From the IMG/VR virus record IMGVR_UViG_3300025598_000029, positions 1 to 64,000 of that record: a stretch of 64,000 nucleotides of DNA; one strand, 5' to 3'. The stretch comes from a virus. Below the pieces are notes generated by a model. The model had not been told where the DNA came from. It did no database searches and saw only the letters and a program-made list of their open reading frames with translations. This document shows, in pieces, positions 1-8,010 of this stretch. Within the stretch, counting starts at the first letter, position 1; each line of letters begins with the position of its first letter. A program made the position numbers and the translations under genes.

Positions 1-77
1 CCCCAGAAATCGTAGAAAAAGGTCAATACGGCAACATGCGCCTAGAAGACCTATTAGCAGATATTGGAAAACTATAA
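1..77 (+). CDS. C-terminal end of an unknown protein (5' partial)
   Basis: An open frame entering from the left edge (first full codon at base 3) ends with TAA at 75-77, which overlaps the ATG of the next gene by one base. The visible 24 residues end in NMRLEDLLADIGKL. The stop-start overlap matches the tight packing of the whole region, so this is very probably the tail of a real gene. Nothing about its function can be said from so short a piece. Confidence 0.6.
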   Translation, partial: PEIVEKGQYGNMRLEDLLADIGKL

Positions 78-1243
78 TGGGTATACCAAAAAGAATAAAT
101 GAAATAATTGAAGAACACAGCAATAAATTTGTTATCGTAGCAAATACTGGTCAGATGAAATATAAAACTGGCGGTACATTCCAAGGTTTGCTCGTTGAAA
201 CAAAGATTGGTGAAGAACGAATTGGTTATTTGACCGCTGAAAAACGTAAAGATGGTAATTATGTACTCGATGGTGTGTTCGTAGAAGAAAACTACAGAAA
301 TAATGGCATTGCTACAGACATGCTACGTAAAGCACAACGTACTGTTCAAATGACACCATACATTACTACTGAGAACCAGGTTTATCAATCAGAAGCTGGT
401 AAGAAACTAGCTGAAAAAGAATATAGAATGATGACTGCTAGTACTCTTGTTATTGCAGGGCCTCTTGCTGCTGTACCAGAACTCATTGGCGCAGGAGAAG
501 CCGCTGCAGGCGCAGGAGAAGCCGCTGCAGGCGCAGGAGAAGCCGCTGCAGGCGCAGGAGAAGCCGCTTCAGGTGTTGAAGATTCAAAAACACAATATAA
601 CAGCCAACAACAAAATGAACAGCAACAAAATGAACAGCAACAGGATAATCAACAACAAAATGAACAGCAACAGGGTGGACTTGATATAAATTATCCAGCA
701 ATTAAAGCTCCTAGCCCAGCCCACCCAAATTTCATTAGCTCTAAGCTATCATCAACTATTGCATGGCCTGAAACAATGCCTAAAACCCCTCTAGGGTTGC
801 CAAATGTTACTAAACCAGTTACTTTTAATAGTAATGGTACTGCGCCAGGGTCTACTATAAATGTAGATACCAGCGAGCTACAACCAGCAACTCAAACTCA
901 AACAAAGCAACCACCTAAGGCCCAAGAATCCAATGAAACGCAATCTAAACCAGGTGGCGGTTTAAAGATGCCTAATATTGCTATTGATATTGCTCATCCA
1001 GTTGTTAATAATCCTACTGCAGCAAACCCAAGAAGTAGTAGCGTGAATGATTCTGATCGTCTTGTTAATTTGATTAATGAAATTATTGTCAAAAAAATAG
1101 CACACGAAAATGAATGGTCACCAGATGACGAAACAGATGAAGAAAAGGTAAAAGATCACGATCATTGGGCAGAAATTACCCATCATGGTGAATATGATAT
1201 GCCAGGACCAAAGAAGTCCCTTCCGCCAACAACTTGGGAATAA
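77..1243 (+). CDS. GNAT-like N-terminal domain with long low-complexity tail
   Basis: This 388-residue protein has an N-terminal part (about 1-125) resembling a GNAT N-acyltransferase. A VFVEENYR strand-loop at 67-74 is followed by R74-N-N-G77-I-A79, which fits the acetyl-CoA pyrophosphate-binding motif R/Q-x-x-G-x-G/A. Residues 138-165 are four copies of GAGEAAA, encoded by near-perfect 21-bp repeats. Then comes a Gln/Asn-rich stretch (about 175-200) and a Pro/Thr/Asn-rich, probably disordered region to about 330. The C-terminus is acidic and His-rich. Acyltransferase activity, substrate and virion association are unproven. The start ATG overlaps the upstream stop. Confidence 0.6.
   Translation: MGIPKRINEIIEEHSNKFVIVANTGQMKYKTGGTFQGLLVETKIGEERIGYLTAEKRKDGNYVLDGVFVEENYRNNGIATDMLRKAQRTVQMTPYITTENQVYQSEAGKKLAEKEYRMMTASTLVIAGPLAAVPELIGAGEAAAGAGEAAAGAGEAAAGAGEAASGVEDSKTQYNSQQQNEQQQNEQQQDNQQQNEQQQGGLDINYPAIKAPSPAHPNFISSKLSSTIAWPETMPKTPLGLPNVTKPVTFNSNGTAPGSTINVDTSELQPATQTQTKQPPKAQESNETQSKPGGGLKMPNIAIDIAHPVVNNPTAANPRSSSVNDSDRLVNLINEIIVKKIAHENEWSPDDETDEEKVKDHDHWAEITHHGEYDMPGPKKSLPPTTWE
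488..571 (+). repeat. Four tandem 21-bp repeats inside the GNAT-like gene
   Basis: The unit ggcgcaggagaagccgctgc+a occurs four times head to tail (488-508, 509-529, 530-550, 551-571), the last with a single change (gca to tca). It encodes GAGEAAA. Near-identity at DNA level suggests recent expansion by slippage or recombination. A second, less regular repeat of caa/cag and aatgaa codons follows at about 604-672. Confidence 0.9.
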
Positions 1244-1278
1244 GAGTTAAAATAACCTTGAAAGTGCAGTAGTAACTG

Positions 1279-2217
1279 ATGAGATACGCTACACAGGGCA
1301 ATGGTAACTACGGAGACGATGCGTCTCTTGAAAGTATTGATGCTCCCACGGAAGGTGGATCAGGTCTTGGTTTGCCAGGTGGAAATAAAGTCAACGCAGA
1401 CGAACTAGAACCAATCCTATCTTTTTTTAAAATTGCAGATATTGGCAATGAAGATGAAAATTCTACTGAGCTAGTTGGACCAAAGCGTATAACTACTTTA
1501 GATGTAACTGGTGAACCAAAAGTAGTAGATAATGGAGGGCTTGCTAGTGTAAGCCCAGGATCTTTATCTACTATTATAAACGGCGTTAACGAAGGAAAAA
1601 AGATGAGCACAGCAGCGAGAATCGCTTACATTATGGAGAATGGTGAACCATTCTGCAACCACTGTGAGAAAAACTTTATCCCAACTACTATTAGTCCACG
1701 TATGGCTTGTACTAACTGTGGTTGTGGCCGACCAGCTGATGATCATGGTCTTGGCGAAGAAAATTTCTCACACGTTGAAGGGCCTACTGCTAAGGATCTT
1801 GATGCTGGCAAAGATATTGTTAAGCAAGATGCCAGAATTGGTACTCGCCTAGCTAGCACAGAAGATTATGTTGCTGCTTTTAACAAGACTGCCAATGATT
1901 CAGAACTTTATTACCAAGGTTATACCGATGCTGAAAATGGCAAGCCACTTGACGAAGATCTCGCTCTTTTGAGCAAAGATTACTACAATGGGTATGAACA
2001 ACGTAAATTCTACAATAAGTCTCCTCAACAGAGCCAAAGTCAAACATTGTTTGACATGAAGCCAAATAGTAATCAGACTCCTCGTGCTGGTGTTATTACT
2101 CCAGGCGAAGAAGATCGTGGTCCACTTGAGCTTACTGATGGTTTTAACCATGCTACTGCTTCTAAGATTGCTTCAATTTACCCAACTGATGTAATTCAAA
2201 ACTTTTTCGAGGTATAA
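1279..2217 (+). CDS. Unknown protein with central zinc ribbon
   Basis: A 312-residue protein of unknown function. The centre carries C126-x2-C129 and, after 14 residues, C144-x2-C147-G-C149, a plausible zinc ribbon. The following GRPADDHG resembles the CxCGRxAxxH stretch of the 826-residue protein at 15090. The N-terminal 100 residues are Gly/Asp-rich and probably flexible. Residues 200-245 are Tyr-rich and charged. A stop sits two codons upstream of the ATG, so the start cannot lie further out unless it is the CTG at 1276. An internal ATG near 1602 preceded by GGAAAAAAG could make a shorter product. The C-terminus contains SKIASIYPTD, a short motif type recurring in neighbours. Confidence 0.7.
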   Translation: MRYATQGNGNYGDDASLESIDAPTEGGSGLGLPGGNKVNADELEPILSFFKIADIGNEDENSTELVGPKRITTLDVTGEPKVVDNGGLASVSPGSLSTIINGVNEGKKMSTAARIAYIMENGEPFCNHCEKNFIPTTISPRMACTNCGCGRPADDHGLGEENFSHVEGPTAKDLDAGKDIVKQDARIGTRLASTEDYVAAFNKTANDSELYYQGYTDAENGKPLDEDLALLSKDYYNGYEQRKFYNKSPQQSQSQTLFDMKPNSNQTPRAGVITPGEEDRGPLELTDGFNHATASKIASIYPTDVIQNFFEV

Positions 2218-2219
2218 TC

Positions 2220-2858
2220 ATGGAAAAGTGCCCTGTTTGTATAGATGGTCGTATGTTGACTAAGATTAGCAGTGCTGGAGAAGAAACATTTTGCGTTGAT
2301 TGCCGTCGTATTGTAAAAAGCGCAGCTTTTAACTTTGAATTCAAAGTGGCTGCGTCAGATGAAGGAATTAGTGAATGTTCAATTCCAGGCAACCCTAACC
2401 CAGGGGTTAAGGGACCAGGTAAGAAAGCACGTTGTTTCACATACGATCCAAGCGATGAAGATGCCAAGACAAAAGCACACCAAAAAGCACGCAATTCTGC
2501 ATACGCAGCACAACACAAGAAGGCTGCTTCTAGGATTGTAAATGCTGTGGCATATTTTACTGGTGCACCAGAAGTAACAACTGGTTCTAACCCTACGATG
2601 TCACAATCATCAGCACCACCGCAAGATGCACAAGACCTTTCATTTACTACACAACAGAATGATATAGGTAAGGTAACTGCACCTGGTGGTGAACAAATGG
2701 GAGATCTTAACCAATCTAATCCACTTAATAGCGGAACAACTAGCAGTAAAAAACTTGCTGAACTTATTGAAGATGATGTAAAGAACCACATGGGCCGAGG
2801 ATTTTGCACAGAACACATGGATTACGATGGATGTAATCCTGACCGAAACTTGCAATAG
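2220..2858 (+). CDS. Unknown protein with N-terminal zinc ribbon
   Basis: A 212-residue protein that starts two bases after the upstream stop. C4-x2-C7 and C25-x2-C28 form a compact N-terminal treble-clef or ribbon-like zinc site. The middle (about 75-110) is Lys/Ala-rich and helical. Residues 125-180 look disordered. The tail has two more Cys in a GRGFCTEHMDYDGCNPD context. It is one of a dozen CxxC proteins in this region. No family recognised. Confidence 0.7.
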   Translation: MEKCPVCIDGRMLTKISSAGEETFCVDCRRIVKSAAFNFEFKVAASDEGISECSIPGNPNPGVKGPGKKARCFTYDPSDEDAKTKAHQKARNSAYAAQHKKAASRIVNAVAYFTGAPEVTTGSNPTMSQSSAPPQDAQDLSFTTQQNDIGKVTAPGGEQMGDLNQSNPLNSGTTSSKKLAELIEDDVKNHMGRGFCTEHMDYDGCNPDRNLQ

Positions 2859-2885
2859 GAACTAAGGAAATAGAAAGATTCCATT

Positions 2886-3596
2886 ATGCACTACGACAAC
2901 ATTGTAAAAGAAGCCAAGACTGCAGCAGCCGATACGCGCTGGTTTAACGGTACTTCAGAGAGCATCCTGACAAGACTTGACAGACTTCAGGACATCCTGG
3001 ACAGCACACGCATGGCAGCTAGTAACCCTAACGTCAATGCTAATGAGCTAGAGCGTTATGCCAACATAATCACTGAGCTTGGTGCTGAAAAGGAACAACT
3101 TGAGAAGCTTGCTTCTGAGTATGTTGATTTTGACACTGAGGACTATCTAAATAGCCTACCTGGTGGAACTGTTGCCAAGGAATACCGTGTTAGCAATGCT
3201 GGCACAAGTGATCTTGGTGAAGACGATGGTAGCCTACTTTACCGTACAGCTTCTTCAATCGAAAACGAGTATGAAGATGCTGACTGGATTAACTTTGTGA
3301 CTGCTGGTGCTGAAGTTTGGGTAGAAGACCAAAACAGCAACCTTTTGAAGAGTCAATTGAACACTCGTGAAGCTGCAGTGTTTTACGTAGAGAAGAAAAC
3401 CTTCCCTATCCTAGATACTGTTAAGCGTGCTTCTATCATTGATAACTTTGTAGACAATGTAGAGATCTGCCGTCGTGCCAAGAATGAATCAACTTCATTC
3501 CGTAGCATTAAGAGTGCAAGTGCAAATAAGCTTGCTGCTACTTTCATCCAAGAAGCTGTAGAAGACTCATTTGGAGAAGGCCTCAACTGGCTATAG
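2886..3596 (+). CDS. Unknown, largely helical acidic protein
   Basis: A 236-residue protein with predicted helices at about 15-95, including a coiled-coil-like stretch around ELERYANIITELGAEKEQL, and a helical C-terminal third. It contains YRTASSIENEYED and NKLAATFIQEA, examples of a short basic-hydrophobic-Ala motif seen in many neighbours. No Cys pairs, signal peptide or membrane segment. It lies three bases before the Dps-like gene in the same transcription direction, so the two are probably co-transcribed. Function unknown; a virion or injected protein is possible. Confidence 0.7.
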   Translation: MHYDNIVKEAKTAAADTRWFNGTSESILTRLDRLQDILDSTRMAASNPNVNANELERYANIITELGAEKEQLEKLASEYVDFDTEDYLNSLPGGTVAKEYRVSNAGTSDLGEDDGSLLYRTASSIENEYEDADWINFVTAGAEVWVEDQNSNLLKSQLNTREAAVFYVEKKTFPILDTVKRASIIDNFVDNVEICRRAKNESTSFRSIKSASANKLAATFIQEAVEDSFGEGLNWL

Positions 3597-3599
3597 TCC

Positions 3600-4097
3600 A
3601 TGGATGAGAACTTGAATGGCTTTAGGGTCGTTGGTGCTGTCGAAGATGACACAAAAGAAAACGACCTAGTACAATCTTTAAAGAATATGCTTGCTGAAGC
3701 ATACGTTCTTTATCACACGATTCACGGTTTTCACTGGAATGTCAAAGGATCTGATTTTTATGAATATCATAAACTATTTGATGAAATAGTTGATGATATT
3801 TACGAACACATTGATCCAATTGCCGAAAACATTGTTAAACTTGGTAGTGTAGCCCCATTTGTAATGAGTCAACTCGTTAAGATGAGTGGTATCCAAGAAT
3901 CTGGTTTAGTAAGTAGATCCCCAAAAGAATTGACTGCTAAGTTTTATATAATGAATGAAGAATATATTCAACACATTAAAGAAACTTTTAAAATAGCTAA
4001 CAACAGTAATGAACAAGGCGTAGCCAATTTTATTGCAGAGCGGATTGATCAACACCAAAAATGGAGTTGGTTCTTGAAAGCTTCTATTGAGGGATAA
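3600..4097 (+). CDS. dps: Dps-like ferritin-superfamily protein with complete ferroxidase site
   Basis: This 165-residue protein has the Dps signature: helix A with FHWNVKG, then H57 in EYHKLFDE, then DPIAEN. The four expected di-iron ligands are present at Dps spacing: H45, H57 (+12), D72 (+15) and E76 (+4). Dps proteins form dodecamers that oxidise Fe(II) with H2O2 and protect DNA. The length is normal for the family. The N-terminal 22 residues are an acidic extension rather than the Lys-rich DNA-binding tail of E. coli Dps, so DNA binding is doubtful while iron and peroxide chemistry is likely. It could protect phage DNA or be packaged. The stop overlaps the next ATG. Confidence 0.88.
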   Translation: MDENLNGFRVVGAVEDDTKENDLVQSLKNMLAEAYVLYHTIHGFHWNVKGSDFYEYHKLFDEIVDDIYEHIDPIAENIVKLGSVAPFVMSQLVKMSGIQESGLVSRSPKELTAKFYIMNEEYIQHIKETFKIANNSNEQGVANFIAERIDQHQKWSWFLKASIEG

Positions 4098-4327
4098 TGG
4101 ATTCAACTTCTGAAAATATCGGAAACGTAGTAGCCTTACTTACAGCCATACTCAGCGAGCAGGAAGACCTAGCTTATGAGATGGTTCTAGAAAGCAATCC
4201 CATTGAGCTATTTAGTGCTCTAACAGGCGTATTATTGAGCGCTCTCAACCGTTTAGCAGAAATAAACGGTGTAACGGTAGAAGACTACCTAAGAGATCTA
4301 GGAATGCTCGCTTTCAAACCCCAATGA
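4097..4327 (+). CDS. Small helical unknown protein
   Basis: A 76-residue acidic, mostly helical protein with a hydrophobic central segment (IELFSALTGVLLSALNRL) that looks more like a packed amphipathic helix than a membrane span. Its ATG overlaps the Dps-like gene's TAA and its own stop overlaps the next ATG, so translation is probably coupled. No family recognised. Confidence 0.65.
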   Translation: MDSTSENIGNVVALLTAILSEQEDLAYEMVLESNPIELFSALTGVLLSALNRLAEINGVTVEDYLRDLGMLAFKPQ

Positions 4328-4623
4328 ACATAGATAAAGATCTACCAGAAGGAATTACCTTCAATAACCAACAATACGATTCTATCGAGTTAGAATTAGT
4401 TGAAGAAGTGACTAATAGCACTAAATGCCCACTTTGTGATGTATGCTTGGAAAGCATATTAATAAGTAACAATGGTAGACACGAAGGCTGTATACGTGCT
4501 GTCGGCGGTAAGGTAATATGGAAGAACGCATTACCAAAAGACCGCATAAGGTCTATTAAACTATTAGACGAAAATCTTATTTTAAAACTTGACACACACA
4601 AAGAAAGGCATAAGAATGATTAG
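4324..4623 (+). CDS. Small protein with CxxCxxC motif
   Basis: A 99-residue protein with C35-P-L-C38-D-V-C41 followed about 20 residues later by RHEGCIRAVGGKVIW, giving a possible three- or four-ligand zinc site with the last Cys/His. The C-terminus is Lys/His-rich. The start overlaps the previous stop (ATGA). Unknown function; another member of the region's set of small Cys-pair proteins. Confidence 0.65.
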   Translation: MNIDKDLPEGITFNNQQYDSIELELVEEVTNSTKCPLCDVCLESILISNNGRHEGCIRAVGGKVIWKNALPKDRIRSIKLLDENLILKLDTHKERHKND

Positions 4624-4789
4624 ATACAGTACACAACCATCCGCAGATGCAAAAGTCATTTTGAATGAAAGCCCAACTTCAGCAATCGTAACAACAAATG
4701 ATGATATGGGACTTAATGACACCAATGATCAAGTAGAAGATAAAAGCAATCTACAAGATCTTGATGCACAGGATCAAAACGACGATTAA
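4616..4789 (+). CDS. Small acidic unknown protein
   Basis: A 57-residue protein beginning MIRYSTQPSADAK. I chose the ATG at 4616 over the in-frame ATG at 4589 because an AAAGGCATAAG ribosome-binding stretch precedes it and it gives only an 8-base overlap with the upstream gene. The C-terminal half is almost wholly Asp/Asn/Gln and probably disordered. Function unknown. Confidence 0.55.
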   Translation: MIRYSTQPSADAKVILNESPTSAIVTTNDDMGLNDTNDQVEDKSNLQDLDAQDQNDD

Positions 4790-4797
4790 GGAATATA

Positions 4798-5688
4798 GTG
4801 GCAGACAAAAAATCTGATCTTAAAAAAGAAACAGAACCTGTTGTACACATTGTAATCCCGGATACCCAAGCTAAAGATGGGGTACCAACAGATCACCTGA
4901 ACTGGATTGGAATGTTTATTGTGGAAGAATACCGCAATAAGAACATTAAGATTATTCATCTTGGAGACCATGCAGACATGCCAGCTCTTTCACTTTACGA
5001 TAAAGGAAAGAAAAGCATGGAAGGCCGTCGTGTAGTACAAGATATTGAAACTGCTAATGAAGCATGGCGAGTCCTTAATCAGCCAATATATGATTACAAC
5101 GAGCAACAACGTAAAACTAAGCACGCTAAATGGAACCCAGAGCGTCACATACTTCTAGGTAATCACGAAGATCGTATCAATCGTGCAACTGAAAATGATG
5201 CTCAAATTGACGGATTGTTTAGTACAGATGATCTTGACTATGCTCGAACTGGATGGCAAGTAAAACCATTCAAAGAAATATTGTGGTTGGATGGAGTAGC
5301 TTATAGTCACTTTTTCTATAATCCAATGACAGGAAACCCATATGGTGGTACAATCGATGCGCGTCTTAAAAGCATTGGTCATTCTTTCACAATGGGACAC
5401 CAGCAGACTCTTCTCTATGGCCTGCGATACGTAAATGGTGACGGTAGAGATGGTGGAGCACGATCCCAGCACGGCTTAGTAGCAGGAGCTTGCTATCTGC
5501 ATGATGAGAACTATAAAGGTCCTCAAGGTAATGCACACTGGCGCGGTATCATTGTAAAGCACCAGGTTAATAATGGAAGTTATGATCCAATGTTTGTTTC
5601 TTTGGATTATTTGTGCCGTAGATATGAAAACTCTTCTTTAAGTAACTTTATAACCAAAAAGTATCCAAAATTAAGAATTGGTGAATGA
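4798..5688 (+). CDS. Calcineurin-like metallophosphoesterase
   Basis: A 296-residue protein starting with GTG just after AAGGAATAT. Metallophosphoesterase blocks are in order: D22-T-Q (block I), G56-D57-H58-A-D (block II), G121-N122-H123-E-D-R (block III), and later His residues in YSHFF and MGHQQT that can complete a two-metal site. The family hydrolyses phosphomonoesters or diesters (nucleotides, nucleic acids, phosphoproteins); the substrate cannot be told here. Block I has Q where many members have H. No signal peptide, so probably cytoplasmic or virion-packaged. Confidence 0.82.
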   Translation: MADKKSDLKKETEPVVHIVIPDTQAKDGVPTDHLNWIGMFIVEEYRNKNIKIIHLGDHADMPALSLYDKGKKSMEGRRVVQDIETANEAWRVLNQPIYDYNEQQRKTKHAKWNPERHILLGNHEDRINRATENDAQIDGLFSTDDLDYARTGWQVKPFKEILWLDGVAYSHFFYNPMTGNPYGGTIDARLKSIGHSFTMGHQQTLLYGLRYVNGDGRDGGARSQHGLVAGACYLHDENYKGPQGNAHWRGIIVKHQVNNGSYDPMFVSLDYLCRRYENSSLSNFITKKYPKLRIGE

Positions 5689-5697
5689 TTTCCTCTC

Positions 5698-5719
5698 TTT
5701 AAACCTGTAACGGTTTAAA
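5698..5719 (+). promoter_or_regulatory. Perfect 8-bp hairpin between genes
   Basis: TTTAAACC and GGTTTAAA flank a 6-base loop (TGTAAC) in the 59-base gap between the phosphoesterase and the next gene. There is no T-run after it, so it is not a classical intrinsic terminator. An RNA-processing or mRNA-stability element, or an inverted-repeat protein site, are alternatives. Confidence 0.4.
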
Positions 5720-5747
5720 CCCTTGAAGTATACGCCTAAGTGGTTAT

Positions 5748-6815
5748 ATGGAATCTTCAAAAAATACAAAAAGGAAGAACTTTCGTTGCGTTTTTAACCA
5801 TTACGTGACAAAAGAGAACGAGGATGCAATAATTCGTTCTATAATTTCTCAATTTGAAGGTTATTATGCAGAACCTGAAGTAACGGTTACTAATGATGGT
5901 TTCATCATTACACTCACTATTGGAGATAATCTTTCAGCATCTTCAGTACGTGACAAGATCCTTTGGAACCAGTTCGTAGATAGCGTTACTACACAAGATG
6001 CTATCCGTAAAATTCAAATCATCCGTTTGCCAAAAGCTGGCCTTATGGATTTTGGTGGTCGTATCGATGGAAAAGGCAGCGTAGGCGGCTTTGGACCTAA
6101 TGTCGACCCAATCGTAGGAGATACTGGCGTGGACGAGAAGCTTAACAACCCAAGATCTACTAAACCACCAAAGTACGAGATCGATGGCGTACAGGATGAC
6201 CCACTTGGTCACTTTGCTAGCATCCGTATTGCTGACCCCACCGACGCAATTTCTGAAGGACAATCTTTTGTAAAAGGTCTAACTCCAGAAGATCTATCCA
6301 GTGATGTTACTAACCTGGAATCAGAGCCAACCACTGAACTTGAATCTGGAAAAAGACAACCTGCACGTGTATTTAATGCCTTTAAAGTAATTGCAATTGA
6401 TAGCGATACTGGTGACAGTTTTTCACCAACGTGGGTTAACAAATATAATGATACCCTTGATGGAGCAGACTTGCCATCACCAGAAGCACCAAGAGGTAAC
6501 GGTGGTTTTTTGCCAAAAGGTAATTGGTACAATACCAACCTAGGCAACGAACGTGGAACTATGACTGGTGTAGAATCAGAAAAACGTGGAGATGAATCTA
6601 GCGCTGCTCCATTTGCTGGTATTACTGGCAGCATTCAGCAATTGAAAGAACCAGAAATAGAAGATGTAGAAAGTGCTATTGACATACCACAAGCACGTGG
6701 TGGCGCACAATCTGTACCAGACGGCGGACAAGTCGAAGGATGGTTCGCTAGCGCAGAATTTGGAATTAATGAAACATACGATTATGAAGGCGATGTAGAT
6801 GACAACTACCTATAA
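5748..6815 (+). CDS. Unknown late protein
   Basis: A 355-residue protein. The N-terminal ~100 residues (basic start, then alternating beta and helix with TVTNDGFIITLTIGDNL) look folded. From about 105 on it is Gly/Pro/Asp-rich with little predicted structure, apart from a short hydrophobic block near 210-220. It contains HFASIRIADPTD and EGWFASAEFG, the motif type shared with other proteins here. No catalytic motif seen. Its last 17 bases overlap the next gene in another frame. Confidence 0.65.
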   Translation: MESSKNTKRKNFRCVFNHYVTKENEDAIIRSIISQFEGYYAEPEVTVTNDGFIITLTIGDNLSASSVRDKILWNQFVDSVTTQDAIRKIQIIRLPKAGLMDFGGRIDGKGSVGGFGPNVDPIVGDTGVDEKLNNPRSTKPPKYEIDGVQDDPLGHFASIRIADPTDAISEGQSFVKGLTPEDLSSDVTNLESEPTTELESGKRQPARVFNAFKVIAIDSDTGDSFSPTWVNKYNDTLDGADLPSPEAPRGNGGFLPKGNWYNTNLGNERGTMTGVESEKRGDESSAAPFAGITGSIQQLKEPEIEDVESAIDIPQARGGAQSVPDGGQVEGWFASAEFGINETYDYEGDVDDNYL

Positions 6816-7341
6816 GGTATATGAAGCAGGATTAGAACCAAAAAAGTTTAACCCAGGTGATTTTATCTTAGTTAGCACAGATGGCATTCTAGCTAAACTC
6901 ATACGTTTTGGTCAGTTCATACGTTATCATGGTAAAATGAAACCTTTCTCTACATGGAATCATGCTGCAATGATTGTTGATGAAGAAGGAACGATTATTG
7001 AAGCAGTTGGCCGTGGTGTCCGTTATGCTCACATTGATGAATACAAGAATGTAGAGTATTATTTAGTAAATACAAAATTAAACAGTCAGAGCCGTAATCA
7101 AACTGTTGCTGCATGCAAAAGTTTTATTAAGGATAAATATGGATGGTTCACTATTATTTCTATAGCAATTGAACTTATCACAGGAATTAAGTTACAATTC
7201 TCATTGAATAACTCAATGATCTGTAGCGCAGTAGTAGGACAAAGTCTATGGGCTGGTGGTGTCATATTTGACCGCAACCCATACCAAATGATGCCAGCGG
7301 ATCTTGCCGCAGCATTCAATATCATTCAATCTGGCAAATAA
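6799..7341 (+). CDS. YiiX/permuted NlpC-P60-type papain-fold protein
   Basis: A 180-residue protein resembling circularly permuted papain-fold enzymes (YaeF/YiiX-like). A beta-barrel opens with PGDFILVST, then W-N-H55-A-A-M-I-V supplies the His before the Cys, and C142 in MICSAVVGQSLW starts the C-terminal helix. The H-first, C-last order is the mark of the permuted branch. Known relatives hydrolyse amide or ester bonds in peptides or lipids, not necessarily peptidoglycan. The next gene but one is a holin candidate, so a lysis role is possible but not shown. Confidence 0.72.
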   Translation: MTTTYKVYEAGLEPKKFNPGDFILVSTDGILAKLIRFGQFIRYHGKMKPFSTWNHAAMIVDEEGTIIEAVGRGVRYAHIDEYKNVEYYLVNTKLNSQSRNQTVAACKSFIKDKYGWFTIISIAIELITGIKLQFSLNNSMICSAVVGQSLWAGGVIFDRNPYQMMPADLAAAFNIIQSGK

Positions 7342-7354
7342 TTAAAAAAACGTC

Positions 7355-7377
7355 AAAAGTGTTGATTTATCACTTTT
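7355..7377 (+). terminator. Weak terminator-like hairpin
   Basis: AAAAGTG pairs with CACTTTT around a 9-base loop. The upstream A-run and the Ts inside the 3' arm give some resemblance to a bidirectional intrinsic terminator. An alternative pairing TTGATT/AATCAA overlaps it. AT-rich and only moderately stable, so the function is uncertain. Confidence 0.3.
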
Positions 7378-7397
7378 AATCAATTATTGTAGATTTT

Positions 7398-7571
7398 ATG
7401 AAAAAGAAAATGACCATAGTTATTAGCTATGATGCCATGAACAATCAGAGTGATGAATTGGCTAGCCAAGAAATCAATGAGACCATTGCTGGTCTAATGA
7501 ATAGTTTGCGGACTCAAGTTAATAACGCACAAGTATCTGTAAAATTCCAAGATAATAAGGAGACCAAATAA
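7398..7571 (+). CDS. Small unknown protein
   Basis: A 57-residue open frame beginning MKKKMTIVISYDAMNN and ending FQDNKETK. The stop overlaps the following ATG (TAATG), and the beta-helix-beta pattern with a basic start looks like a genuine small folded domain. Position between the papain-fold gene and the holin candidate. No function recognised. Confidence 0.6.
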   Translation: MKKKMTIVISYDAMNNQSDELASQEINETIAGLMNSLRTQVNNAQVSVKFQDNKETK

Positions 7572-7906
7572 TGACATCAAGTATTAACAACCCGTTCCAG
7601 ACAACCGCTGTTCGCACTGCTGTTCGTGGTGCTGTAGCAAGCATTGTTGGTGCACTTGTAGCATGGGGAACAACTAAGTGGGCTAGTCTAAACACTAGTA
7701 ACCTTTCTTACTTGACACCTGCATTCTCAACCGCATACTTTGCTGCTGTGCACTTCCTACAGGCTAAGTACCCTAAGTTTGGTTGGTTGCTCGGTGTACT
7801 TCCTCAAAAGAAGACTGTAACACCTACACCTACACCTACACCTACACCAGTTAAAGCTGCTGCTAAGAAGGCTACTGCTGCTAAGAAACCTGCACCGAAG
7901 AAGTAA
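7571..7906 (+). CDS. Small membrane protein, holin candidate
   Basis: A 111-residue protein with two likely membrane segments (about 14-34 and 48-66), a short turn between them, then a TPTPTPTP linker encoded by a CACCTA hexanucleotide run (about 7821-7848). The tail is Lys/Ala-rich and strongly basic. Two spans plus a charged C-terminus is the class II holin plan. Holins collect in the inner membrane and open it for the endolysin. The nearest possible partner is the papain-fold protein at 6799; the clearer endolysin candidate is 40 kb away at 48004. SD AAGGAG lies just upstream. Confidence 0.55.
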   Translation: MTSSINNPFQTTAVRTAVRGAVASIVGALVAWGTTKWASLNTSNLSYLTPAFSTAYFAAVHFLQAKYPKFGWLLGVLPQKKTVTPTPTPTPTPVKAAAKKATAAKKPAPKK

Positions 7907-7914
7907 TTCTTCGA

Positions 7915-7991
7915 GGCCTTGTAGCTCAGTTGGTTAGAGCACTGCCCTGTCACGGCAGTTGTCGTGGGTTCAAGTCCCATCAAGGTCGCCA
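7915..7991 (+). tRNA. tRNA-Asp (GTC)
   Basis: Complete cloverleaf. Acceptor GGCCTTG (7915-7921) pairs with CAAGGTC (7981-7987), followed by discriminator G and encoded CCA. The anticodon stem CTGCC/GGCAG encloses loop CTGTCAC with anticodon GTC. The T-arm contains GGGTTCAAGTCCC. It lies between the holin candidate and an exported protein. Confidence 0.96.
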
Positions 7992-8010
7992 TCTATAAGA
8001 AAGAAAGAAT

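Noticed and set aside
2162-2818. Antisense open frame of 218 codons on the - strand
   Set aside because: It lies fully across the zinc-ribbon gene at 2220, has no SD and reads as Ser/Cys-rich noise. All convincing genes in the window are on the + strand.
6209-6634. Antisense open frame of 141 codons
   Set aside because: Shadow of the 355-residue + strand gene; no independent motif or start signal.
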